Shown one piece after another: positions 33,517 through 43,820 of a DNA stretch of 64,000 bases (the first letter of the stretch is position 1; each line of letters begins with the position of its first letter). The stretch comes from Lasiosphaeria ovina (lineage: Eukaryota; Ascomycota; Sordariomycetes; Sordariales; Lasiosphaeriaceae), in contig JAULSN010000006.1 of NCBI GenBank assembly GCA_033439765.1, forward strand, positions 1,488,001 through 1,552,000, in the 5' to 3' direction. The translations under genes were made by a program, and so were the position numbers. The notes under the pieces are model-generated. The model saw only the letters and a list, made by a program, of their open reading frames with translations. It was not told the origin of the DNA and made no database searches.

Positions 33517-35402
33517 TCATACATTCTTTTCGGACCCAAATCCGTCACCGAGAGATGGTTTCCGTCTTCTATTAGTCCACTCAACCAACCCATATATCGC
33601 CATCGTTGCCGTTATTAAGGGAAATGCAAGTGCAGCATATATCTGCAGACCGGGATCTGCGGTCCAACTTCCGCTGCCGTCGCTAGAAAGAGTTACAAAT
33701 CCCATCTGAAGAAAGTCCTGATTGACCAGAGTAAGTATGAGGGTGGAGACGAGGTCGCGTTCAATTCGACTCACCGCCACGTATGATGCCGGAACAAAGA
33801 TGAGTGCCAAAACCGTCAAGGTCTTCAACACCTGGGTCTCCCGACTTGAAGCCCTCGACAGCTCAACCATGCCCGCCGTGTTGTTGTTGGCCAGTTCGGT
33901 GTTTCTCAGGGAGATTGTGTCCCGAAGCTGCCGAGTTCGATGAGTTCCTGTTCCTGCGGGTGGTGTCTGAGTGTGGAGCGCTCGCTTACTTGTTCACCCA
34001 CGGAGCGCGCCCTGTTGATAACGGCGGTTGCACTGATCAAGGAGAATCGATGCTCTCTCTTGAATCGCTCTAATTCACCAAAGAATTGGGTCAGTGTGCC
34101 CTCTGGGTCGACGGTTTTAGGGAACAGCTTCCCCAGCCGTACTGCCAGATTCGCAAGCGACTCCAACATCTCCAAATTGAGCGAAATGACCGTGGAAAGT
34201 CGTTGAGCCTGGTCTTGCAGGTATTGAAGTGTCTTCATGTCCACTGCAGATCTGTGCGCAGTGTCGTATTCGTTGAGTTTCTCGGGTTCTATGCCAGAGA
34301 GCTGCATGTGATCGAACTGAAAAGCCGTAAAGATCATATGTCAGCGCAGAAGGCAAAGTTGGAGAGGGATAAGACACACAATCATGGTCAGCTCACTGTC
34401 AAGGTAGTTGACAAACTTCCGCATGTCTTGCTCGACGGTGCCAAGAAAGATCGAGTGAAGCCCGTACCAATTCCTGACGAAGTCGTGGGCTCTCTGGGTG
34501 TTGTCCAGCACCTCATCGCCGAGCCTATCCTTCATGGGCTCAGATAGTCTCACAAGAACGTGATCCGAGTGACCAGTTTCAAAATCAAGCCGCTGGTACA
34601 TGACGACATGGCGGATCGAATATGGGTTTGCCCCTGCGGATACGCCTTCCCGTTGTCCAACGTATTTGAGCAGGTATGAGAGTTCTGCAAGGTATGGTTC
34701 AGTAAACATTCCTGAACCCACAATACTAACATGGTTGTGATAGGTACAATACATACCCAAAGTCTTCAGGTTCCCTTGCTCATCGAGAGTTTCGATGAAG
34801 TCAAAGGCGGAGAATCCCTCATCCTGACAGTAGTCGGTGTCTCTCCGCCCAAAAGCCGTGATCTGACGGCACAGAAAGGGAGAGGCGGGAATCGAGGATA
34901 AGAGGTCTAGCGCAGCTTCGAGCGTTAGGGGCAGCTCGCTCCATCCATACGACGGCTCCAGAAGGCTGAGCACGAGATGGAGTCAGCAAGTTGACATATT
35001 GATACCAACTTAAGACATGGACTGAATAGTAAGAATTCTTACTAGTAACGTGCGGTCTTGATGTCATCTTGTGCTTCTAACGCTGTCGCTGTTTTTGAAG
35101 TGGAAACCGGTCCGTCGCCAAGGTATTCACGGACCGCAGTTTCTGACCGGAGCGTTGACGGCTCAGCTCCTATTCAAGTACAAGAACAGTAAGTAAAGCA
35201 CGTGGATTCAGAGCATAGGTTGTTTTGAGTTGCATCCAAACTTACCGTGCTCATTGATGTTGATAACATCAAAGTCGACGGCATTCGCACCGCTTTTCCT
35301 AAAAAGCCTACTTGCATCCCACAATAACTGTTTTTGCAGAACCTCACCGACTTGGCGCGGTTTGGATGGGGTCGCGTCATTTTGGCCGTGCGTGGAAGGC
35401 AT
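33517..35402 (-). CDS. CorA-like two-helix membrane protein (fungal type)
   Basis: Seven exons: 35402..35246, 35169..35043, 34965..34757, 34684..34380, 34316..33990, 33927..33775 and 33717..33517, 1479 nt, 492 residues. All six introns are 57-77 nt, gt..ag, and the phases agree. The N-terminal two thirds is soluble (ANAVDFDVININEHG, FVRNWYGLHSIFLGTVEQDM). A long helix (EYDTAHRSAVDMKTLQYLQD and following) leads into two C-terminal membrane segments: LKTLTVLALIFVPASYVA and DPGLQIYAALAFPLITATM. This is the layout of CorA-type Mg2+ transporters, but the GMN signature between the helices is absent (DFLQMGFVTLSS lies there), so ion transport is doubtful. ATGs at 35402 and 35441 are both possible; I prefer 35402 (A at -3). 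Confidence 0.85.
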
Positions 35403-36728
35403 TTTCGCGATGAAGGCACTACTAATGAGGTACATGTACATACAAGGCAGCGAAGCAAGATTGGCGCTGGGAAATGTCGTGTATTTGTGCTATCAAGACG
35501 CTCAGCTGCAATGGAAAGACGTTGGCTGTGCTTGGTCCCGCTGCCCCCACAGCCTGCTCCTGTGGAATGCCCCGTCGGTCTGGCTGTTTTCGGGGGCCTT
35601 TTCGGCGGGGTGACTACCCGATTTGGTGACCGAGATAGGCGGTGTTCACCCTCCTCCCAAACGGCACCCTTTCGGGGAGGCACCTTTCTTTCAGAGCATT
35701 TGTCTCAGCCTAAAATATTCCACAGGTCAGACAGCCTCACAGGTCAGACAGCCTCACAGGTCTCCCAGTGAAACTTACGGGCGTGATTTCTCGTGGCGCT
35801 GTGATCTTCAAGTTCGAGCTGTGGCCCGCCCCGACGGCCTAGTTCGCGCCAGCGCGTCAGTGGGACTAATCTGTCACCGACACTGATGTAGGTAGGTACA
35901 GTAGGTAGGTACACACCTCGACGTCCCACACTGCTACACCCCCAGACTCACGCTCGCCAAACGTCTCTTCAAGCCACTTCTCTGCTTCCGCCTTCGTCAC
36001 GCCGTACTTGATCGTTGAGAGAACCGACATTTTGGACGATGATGGAAAAGCGAGGTGCCATCACGGTCCTCACCCACTTCCTTATATGTCTCTCTGCCTG
36101 TCTTCGATGCGCCTTATTCGCTACTGCCGATCGCCTGTTGCCTGTTGCAGTGACTCCCAGCTCCCCCACGACTTCCTTTTGCCTCATGTTCTCAGCGCCG
36201 ACTGCAGGCGGCAGCGGAGTTGGCCAGAGGGAAATGACCAGTCCAAGAAGACCATGCAGAGGCACATGGTTCAAACCTGATACTTAATACCAATGAATGG
36301 AAAAGGCGACCCTCCGTTGCCCAACGCTAACGCTTTGTTCGCTCCACAAGCTGGTTATTTTGTACAGCCTTGCGCCCCTTTTAGGCGACAGAGGCCTCCA
36401 GAACAGTTTAGCAAAGTGCTCCAGACCTCTCTGGCCAATACTCAGCCCCGGTGAGGCAATCTATCGAGCGCCACAGGGCCATTTCAAGCGAGGTCTGAGG
36501 GGGCTTCTGAGCGCCAAGAAGCCGCCCGGTGCTCAAGTGGTCCGCGAACCTGGATGACTCGGACTGGAAGGGGGCTCTCACCCACCAGACTCAGTTTTTC
36601 TCCGTGTCAAATGCCCCTCTCACCCAACAACACTTCGAACCGTGCTTGATTTTTGCTTTCAGTTTGCTTCCACGCCCCGATGATCCGTCCCGAAACGGCG
36701 GGAGTGTTTGGTGTTTAATACAGTCGAA
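35403..36728. other. Intergenic region between CorA-like gene and permease
   Basis: Apart from a doubtful small open frame at 35866-36030, no gene seen. The flanking genes diverge, so two promoters are expected here. A (GTAG)n-like run lies near 35888. Confidence 0.5.
35866..36030 (-). CDS. Doubtful 54-residue open frame
   Basis: A short frame starts MSVLSTIKYGVTKAEAEKWL and reads like a real protein for about 28 residues before becoming low-complexity. A donor-like gtgagt follows GAG-C at the point where the sequence loses protein character, so it may be a first exon, possibly of the CorA-like gene downstream, or a remnant. Confidence 0.22.
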   Translation of the reverse strand: MSVLSTIKYGVTKAEAEKWLEETFGERESGGVAVWDVEVCTYLLYLPTSVSVTD

Positions 36729-39407
36729 ATGGCCGATTCGCAGCAACGTGACATCGAAATGACAGAGATCGGCAGCGCGGCCGCAGTTGCAGTTGGTGGC
36801 GGCCCTTACCGCCCTCAGGAGGATCCCACCGAGATCGAACGGGATCCACTCGAGACTGGAGCTCTCGAGACATTCGACGTGTTTGCTCTCATTGTGAACA
36901 AGATGATTGGAACAGGCATCTATTCGGCCCCTGCAACCATTTTCATGCTCACGGGTCGGAAGTGGTTGACCTTGGTGCTGTTTTTCATTGGTTTCATCCA
37001 TTCACTGCTGAGGTGCGTAGTCGGGCCGTCTTACGAACCCACCCGGCACGGTTTGGGGTCTTACAAGTGGTGTTATGCAGCACAACAATGTACCTGGACT
37101 ATGCATCGGTGTGGCCATATACGGGTGGAGAGTTGATATACGTAAGTGTTTGTGAAATTGTGTTCAGAGCCCCGTTCCATCACAACCTCTTGGTAAACGA
37201 AGAGCTAACGCCATGCAAAGATTGACGAGATCACTGCCGACAAAGTGGAATATCCACCAGAAATTCAGCCCGCAGAACACCCCTCTCAACACATTCGGGC
37301 CCTGAGAGGCACTTCGCATGGTATCGAGCCGGCCGTCAGGAAGAGGGCCGCGGACACAACCGCCACTGCCATCACGGAGGGTACCAATGTCGTGGTCACC
37401 CAACATGCCACCCTCCGACAACGGTTTTTCGGCGATGGCTTACTCCCGTTCATCACGTTCTCGGTCCTCTTTGTCGCCATCTTCAACTCTGGCACCAACA
37501 GTATGCAGACCGGCCGCATGATCCTTTTGGGCATCGCAGCAAAGGAACCCGGTTCCCCCGATGTCCACCGAGATGTCGTGAGGCTGCTCGGAGTCGTCAT
37601 CCTAACAATTTTGTCTTTGCTGCAGTACTCCTCTGCCCGTTTCGGACGCAAGCTCAACCGATTTCTAGTAGTCATAAAACTCCTGTTCATGTTTGCCCTG
37701 TTCTTGACTGCCATGGTCGCCCTCAAGGACCCACTCAAGAACCCTGACGGGACGGTTGTCAGTCGTGTACAGGATTGGTCCCGGGCGTACCCCGTGAACT
37801 CTGAGCTGTATTTCGCGAAAGCGCTCCTTGCGGTGCTTTTTAGCTTCGACGGCTGGGAGAATGCAACTTTTGTCAGTTCGCCCCGCCCATCAATCTCATT
37901 GTTCGGGCTCAAGTTGCTAACATGCCATATCACGATCAGGTTGTTGGCGAGCTACCTCGTAACGGTGAACAGAGAGAGCTTCGAAAGGGGTTCTACTGGG
38001 CTGTTTTTACCGTTGGATGCACATATGTCATCATTGTTGGTGTAGTGGTAGGTGACAGATCTCCACATCAAGATATGGGAGGGATGCTAATTGTTACGAT
38101 CTAGCTAAACTCACTGACCTGGGACGGGATAAACACTGAGAATGTCTACTATGCGCCCCTGGTATGCCACCCATATTCCACATATCACCACGGTCCTGCT
38201 AACAGCATCATCCCAGCTCACTGGCAACGGAAGCGCGGCCAAACTGTCATGGTCAATCGTTGGAGCTATTTCCGCCCTGGGAAGCTTGAACTCGGTCATT
38301 TACACCTTTTCCAGAGGTAAGAAACTCTGATTATCAGCTATTCCTTCGAAAGCAACCTGCCTGACCATCACAAGTCAAACAAGCAATCGGACAGGCAAAT
38401 GTCCTTCCATGGTCAAATGTGTGGAAGAAAGACGACATTCTCCAGCGCGGCCCTATCATTTCCGACAACACAGTTGATAACTCGATCAAAAAGACACCCC
38501 AGGGAGGTCTAATCTTGCACTGGACCCTCAGTGTCGCCGTGATCGCTGGCTCATCGTGGATCCCTTCGACGATTGAGTCAGTCAACGTTCCAGGTTTCTT
38601 CCAAGCATATACTCATTGCTTCATCCTCAGTATGTCGCAAAATAATATAACAAAATACCGTTCGAGCTAACCTGAATCACAGTGGTTCTAGGCTGTACCT
38701 ATCACCGCCTCCAGAGCCGCGAAGCGGCACTCACTCCTCCGGCGAGCGGTCCGAGGATGAACCGAGCCACAACAACAGACGGCCGGTTTCAGCCATACAA
38801 GTGGAACCACACAGCTCTACGAACAGTCCGGTTCATTCTCGTCGTGGCCTACGTTCTCCTCAACTTTGCCATCTTGTTGATCAACGTAATCCCGCCGTAC
38901 AAGGGAAGCGACGGGACCTTCAACTCGTTCCCTGGCTACGCCTTTCTCGTCACAGTCGCCGCCCTCGTCTTATTTAGCGTCATATACTACATCACCATCT
39001 TTGGAGCCGCAAAAAGAATCTACCCGAGCTCTTCTGACCATGATACCTCCACACGCGTCGAGAAGCAAGGCCTCCTTGAACCAAAGAATAAACTTAACCT
39101 GTTGCGCCTGGCAAACGTGACGTGCGAGATTGAGAAGGACAGATACTTTAACATGCGCCTCGAGCGGGTTTATCGCTTTGGTCGGCGTTGGCGGATCAGA
39201 TTGCATGTACCTGGAGATCGTCCCCCGGTGTCAACCGCACAGAATAGCCAGGTGAATGGTGATGCAAGAGCTGGTGCGGCGAACAGGGAGCCGCATCCGC
39301 CTTTGACTTGGGCAACATTTTGGTACTGGTTATTTGGCGGTGGTCGATTGGCTGACCCGCCTGATGAAAAGTTTGGTCGCTGGTGGGATCGATATGTTGG
39401 TTTGTAG
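36729..39407 (+). CDS. Amino-acid permease (LAT/Mup1-like, APC superfamily)
   Basis: Eight exons: 36729..37012, 37081..37141, 37221..37871, 37940..38047, 38105..38161, 38217..38316, 38375..38629 and 38683..39407, 2241 nt, 746 residues. All seven introns are 53-79 nt with good donors, and every join keeps frame. APC-type motifs: NKMIGTGIYSAPATIF in the first membrane helix, MYLDYASVWPYTGGELIYID, SGTNSMQTGRMILLGIAAK, and SFDGWENATFVVGELPRNGE. The C-terminal part has further helices (VRFILVVAYVLLNFAILLIN, FLVTVAALVLFSVIYYITIF) and a hydrophilic tail of about 110 residues. It should import amino acids across the plasma membrane; Mup1-like proteins take methionine, but I cannot assign the substrate. 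A soluble insert of about 65 residues (EYPPEIQPAEHPSQ onward) interrupts the membrane core and makes it longer than usual. Confidence 0.88.
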
Positions 39408-39809
39408 ATGGGTGTATGTATTCGTTTTTATGTGTACATGTACCGTACTATGTTGATCTTGAGAGGTTCATGGTACCTGGGTAGGTTGGTAACCTGGGAT
39501 CAGTGATTACCTTACGTACCGCTGGGGTCATTGATCAGGCTCTTTCCCAAAAGATACGTGAGTAACCACCACCCTCACCCGTTTGGAGGACTCCCCCTAC
39601 AAACCCCCATTCGGACTCCCCCAAAACGCGATCCCAATAATCACATACAGCCCAAGCAACTGCCAACCATTAGCACCACCCCCAACTCTTCATGGGAGTA
39701 ACTCACCATAGCCCCCTCGAGATAATTCGACCTCCCATCCTGCACCGTACAATCACCATAACCACCGAAATCGCAAACGCCACCATCTTAACTGCAAGTA
39801 ATTGGTGCG
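39408..39809. other. 3' flank of the permease
   Basis: No gene seen; a short spacer before the relic. Confidence 0.5.
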
Positions 39810-40998
39810 GCGCCTGATCGACCACTACCTCGGCAGCCTGAAGCTCAGCGACCTAGAGCTGACAAGCGTCACGCTGAAGTGCTTCAGCGCACGGCAGGCC
39901 GGGCGGCCGACGGCCCCAGGTCCACCCCAGCGACTCGGCCTTTCTGGCGTTCGCGCGGCTGTCGCTTGAGAACTATAACAACCGGCTGTTCAAGCGTATG
40001 CTCTGCCTCCTGCCCGGCGAGAACCAGATATGGCACGACACGGCCGCCGATCAGTACGGCGTGCGGCTGTTCGACACCGAGCCGAGTATCCAGGTCGCCG
40101 GGATCGGCGTCTAATTATAGCGCCGCCGAGGCTGCCGAGGAGGACATGCTGCCGTGTGATTTTGAGGACGAGTTCTTCTACCGGGCGGGAGACTCGTCGG
40201 TCGATCTCGTGCGGGCGCTAACACCCCAGGCTCGGAACCCGAGCCCGAGCGACAGTAGCACTGAAAAGAAGCCCGACATTCTTTATACTCTGCTTTTTCG
40301 GTGTGCTCTTTGCCTCACCGTACCTAGTGAGGGCCATTTATGGCGGAAAGTTCAAGGCGACACAGCTGTGGTTTTTTGGCTTCGAGGGCTATATGCCCGT
40401 CAATGAGATCGCGAGACCGAGGTCTGGAGCGCGTCGTAGATGTGTAGGCTGAGCTGGAATTTCTACGCCAGCTCACCGCTCGCACACGACCGCCTCAAGG
40501 AGGAGTGCGAGTGCCTCGTGCCTAAGGACTCATACCTGGACGTGAGAATGAGAAGGCTTATGGAGAAGGCGAAGGACGTAATGCCGGGTGATATGCGCGT
40601 CTTTACGCTAGTTAATACCTATTCCATAAATAACTGTTACGCCGTTCCGGGCGAGACGACCTCCCGAGGTGCTACTAGTGTGCGGCAGTGAAGGTGGCAT
40701 ATAGAGGGCTATCAGTTGCTCGTTTAAGTGGACGACACAGACATTCTTCCAGCCAGTTGACACGGGTCTCTTTCGGATCTCACACCCAAGTGTCCGGCGA
40801 CTGCGTGTCGAGGCCATGGATGGCGATGATGTCGACGTCTATTGCACCCTTGCTCTCGGGAGGAGGGTAGCCCTGGCGGAGATTGACACCCTTGCTTTCC
40901 AGGTGGAGTTGTGTCGGATTGTCGGGTTCTACGATCTAGTGTCGCTCCACGGCGGCTTCACCATTTTAGCAAGGCCCTGGTTGCATCAGGCTGTCTAG
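39810..40998 (+). pseudogene. Decayed fungal gene of unknown function
   Basis: Protein-like blocks follow one another in changing frames: LFARLSLENYNNRLFKRM-like near 39945, VLFASPYLVRAIYGGKFKAT with LWFFGFEGYMPVNEIA near 40300-40410, RLSWNFYASSPLAHDRL near 40450, MPGDMRVFTLVNTYS near 40580, and PEVLLVCGSEGGI near 40655. In the last block a TAG (around 40699) interrupts GGI-stop-RAISCSFKW, where family context suggests Gln, as with the other CAG-to-TAG changes in this window. It continues RLRVEAMDGDDVDVYCTLAL to about 40998. This is one gene broken by several indels and at least one stop. I recall similar sequence from a lineage-specific Pezizomycotina family but cannot name a function. Confidence 0.6.
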
Positions 40999-41576
40999 GA
41001 GATGATCAGCTTACACTTCGTCCGCCGAGTCAAGACAGCCGACGCTACAGTAGAGGCCAACCGCTTCTAGTAGTTGCCCGCAGGGCAGCAGGCCAGCAGG
41101 GCATTTAATCCAAATTCCATACTCTATCTTAGCGTGTTGTCAAAGATGATGAAGAATGCAGGGAGGGTATTAAGCAACTGAAGTAGGAGTGGTTGCAGGA
41201 GGTGTAGGCGCGCGAGACTTGGAGTGCAAAGGCTAACTTAAGTCTCTAGCGGTCAGGTAAGCAACACGAAAAGGTAAAGGCGAAACTGTTCATTTTCAAG
41301 AATGGGGTCCCATTTTGGACATCTTTATATATGGGACCAATTCTGGGCCGCTCGGCTAGAGTTGAAGCAATTCAGCACGAAAATGGTAACCAGGGTGAGC
41401 AAGCCTGAGCTAATCCTGAGCAAAGACTGAGCCGAGCCTGAGCCGGGGTGAGCAATGTTGCGTAGGCGAGGTACGAAAATGGAAATTTTGTGATCCAAGT
41501 TTCGTCTCACAAAAAACAACGATTTCCTCCCCAAAACGCCTTGATGTCCCGCTGACCGGTTACCGTCAATCCCACG
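40999..41576. other. Gene-free region with CTGAGC-like repeats
   Basis: No gene seen. Bases 41396-41450 contain several copies of a short CTGAGC-type motif (cctgagc, actgagc), a pattern also present at 60018-60050. Confidence 0.45.
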
Positions 41577-43271
41577 TCAATGGCCAAACCGAAACGCCGG
41601 GGCTTGCTCCGTGGGAGAAATATTGACGGTTTCCGTCCTGCTTGGAGAGTCGAAGGGAAGCGTCACTGCCGACCCACACAGCAAAGACGAGGTGGTCAGC
41701 CAGGCAGTTGAGCAACGAGTAGAGCGGAAAAGAAACATACCCTTGCGCGCAAACATGCCCTCGGAAATGCTGCCCCCGAGATACGGGCGAAAGTCGTCTA
41801 TCCTGGCCCTGCGGCCCAGCGCCAGCACCGTCTCGACCGGCGAGGGGGCGTCGTGGGTGTCGAGCGCCAGCGTCTCGTCATCGTCTCGGTCCTCCCGCTG
41901 GTTCTGGTTCTGGTTCTGGTTCTGGTGCTGGTGCTGGTGCTTGCTCTCCCTGCGGGCGGCGGCGTCGGCCTTGACGTGCTGGCGGCGCGAGAAGTGCCAC
42001 CACGAGGCGAGGACGACGCAGGTCAGCAGCGCGGTGACGAGGCAGTAGAGCCAGATCCACGGCGAGACCTTGTCGGCGGGCGCGCGCGGCTGGAAGTCGA
42101 AGAAGGAGGCCGAGAACAGCGTCGACGTGAAGGTCGCCGGCAGGAACACGAGCGTCACCGCCGAGATGACGCGCATGTCGGTGCTGTCCTTGCGCGACAG
42201 CTGGGCCAGCCGCCGCGTGGTCCGCGCCAGCGCCATGTGGTTGCGGCTGTCGCGCTGGCTGATCAGCGTGTAGATGGTCTGCACCTGGTCTTGGACCGAC
42301 GCTTTCGTGTACGCCACCTTGGACTCGACGCCGTGCAGGAACTGCCCGAAGAAGCGCAGCTGCTGGCGCGCGTACCGGCCGGAGGACGACTTGGCGATGG
42401 CGGTGGTGGCGGTCTCAAAGGCCGACACGACGTCGACGAAGCTGTGCTGCATCTTGCACACGGCCGCCATGCCCGAGCAGGAGTCGGACAGGCTCGTGAG
42501 CTTCTGCATCAGCACGTCGAGGTCGAGGTCGTCGCGGTCGTCGCGCATGGCCATGATGGTGGCGTGGTGGAAGCCCTGGCTGCCCGTCTCGATGCGGATC
42601 TGCGTGAGGCTGCGGCGGCGCTCCTCGGCGTCGCGCACCAGCTCGTCCAGCCCGCGGTCCATGAGGATGCACGGCAGCACGGCCGGGCACGCGGCCAGGT
42701 GGCGCGCCGAGTGGCGCACCGACTGCAGCACCTCGTCGGCCTCGGTGCTGCGCAGGCCGAAGAGCAGCGCCGTCGTGGTGCGCGTGGCCGGGTCGTGCGC
42801 CAGCGCCAGCGCGTACTGCCACGTGTGGCTCAGGTTGGTGCGCAGCAGGATGCCGAAGCCGTCGGCTCCGGCCCCCGTGTCGAGGCTCTCAAAGGCCGTG
42901 GCCAGCGGGACGTGCCGGCACACGGCCCGCGGGAAGAGGGCCGGGATGTCGAGGCTGTGCAGCATGGCGGCCAGCGTGCTGCTCGACACGGGCAGCGGCC
43001 AGATGTCGCGGTCGAGCACGCGCGGGCTGCACACCAGCAGCCGGAACAGCGACGACCCGTCATCGCCGCCGCCGCCACCACTGAACCTCTCGCGGCGCTG
43101 CTGCCCCTCGCGGCACCACGCGCTCACCTGCTTCTCGGCCAGCACCGTCTCCTGCACCTGCGGCTCGCCTGCCGCATTGCCGGCCTGGTAGATTTCAATA
43201 GCGCGATGGCCGCCAGTCGGCGCGAAGAGCGTCGCGTCTCCCAGCAGACGATCCAAGAGCACCTGGTCCAT
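41577..43271 (-). CDS. Second CorA-like membrane protein
   Basis: A single open frame of 564 residues from the ATG at 43271. The N-terminal half is soluble and Ala/Arg-rich. The middle (about residues 215-370) is predicted helical (QLRFFGQFLHGVESKVAY, QVQTIYTLISQRDSRNHMA), followed by two membrane segments: DMRVISAVTLVFLPATFTST and SPWIWLYCLVTALLTCVVLA. This is the layout of CorA-type proteins, but no GMN signature lies between the helices (LFSASFFDFQ), as in the gene at 33517-35402. After the membrane part come a His/Gln/Asn repeat (HQHQHQNQNQNQNQ) and a tail. A 75-nt in-frame intron at 41740..41666 (gtatgt, branch gctgac, ggcag) is possible; it would give 539 residues. The long plus-strand frame here is an antisense shadow of this GC-rich gene. 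Confidence 0.82.
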   Translation of the reverse strand: MDQVLLDRLLGDATLFAPTGGHRAIEIYQAGNAAGEPQVQETVLAEKQVSAWCREGQQRRERFSGGGGGDDGSSLFRLLVCSPRVLDRDIWPLPVSSSTLAAMLHSLDIPALFPRAVCRHVPLATAFESLDTGAGADGFGILLRTNLSHTWQYALALAHDPATRTTTALLFGLRSTEADEVLQSVRHSARHLAACPAVLPCILMDRGLDELVRDAEERRRSLTQIRIETGSQGFHHATIMAMRDDRDDLDLDVLMQKLTSLSDSCSGMAAVCKMQHSFVDVVSAFETATTAIAKSSSGRYARQQLRFFGQFLHGVESKVAYTKASVQDQVQTIYTLISQRDSRNHMALARTTRRLAQLSRKDSTDMRVISAVTLVFLPATFTSTLFSASFFDFQPRAPADKVSPWIWLYCLVTALLTCVVLASWWHFSRRQHVKADAAARRESKHQHQHQNQNQNQNQREDRDDDETLALDTHDAPSPVETVLALGRRARIDDFRPYLGGSISEGMFARKGMFLFRSTRCSTAWLTTSSLLCGSAVTLPFDSPSRTETVNISPTEQAPAFRFGH

Positions 43272-43719
43272 GGGCCCGTGTTTTGGAGGCCGGGTTGTTA
43301 AAACGGTAGTTCTAGTATTTGCGTGATTGCTGATCGATTCATGTCGGGTTGACGATGTAAAGGCGCGATTATTATTTTCAGCTCGCCACCCCCCCCCCTG
43401 TCCCCCTTGGGCTTAGCAGCAAACCTGCTGACGACCAGAGCCTCGTCGGCCTCGACCGGTCGCTGACGCCCCCATTTGGGCCAGCTGACACTCCTAAATA
43501 TGGCACGCTGCAACAATGACTGGCCAAACCATATTCTGTTTTTTTTTTGGGTGGTGTGGGAATGAGAGGGTGTGCTGAACCACATGCAGCCATCACATCA
43601 CCGCTCGAGGCTCTCGTTCTTGGTTAGGAATTACTGGGCGCCAGTTATCCTCTCGTCTCGTTGGGGAATCAGTGACTTCGAAATGAACTGTCTACTTCAC
43701 TATTGACTTTGCAGCTAAT
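43272..43719. other. Spacer before the transposon
   Basis: No gene seen. Upstream region of the second CorA-like gene. Confidence 0.5.
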
Positions 43720-43721
43720 TA

Positions 43722-43767
43722 ACGTGTGTGATAAGCGAGTCGGACAGATAAGCGAGTCGGACACTTT
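43722..43767 (+). repeat. Left terminal inverted repeat of the pogo-type element
   Basis: 46 bp identical to the reverse complement of 45538-45583, with two tandem copies of a 17-bp unit inside. Confidence 0.96.
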
Positions 43768-43820
43768 TTGACGCGACGCGACCCTCCAACTTCTTTTTCC
43801 AATCCTGCCACCAATTCACC

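Noticed and set aside
41853..43301. 482-residue plus-strand open frame
   Set aside because: Antisense to the second CorA-like gene; Val/Gln/Arg repeats typical of a frame shadow.
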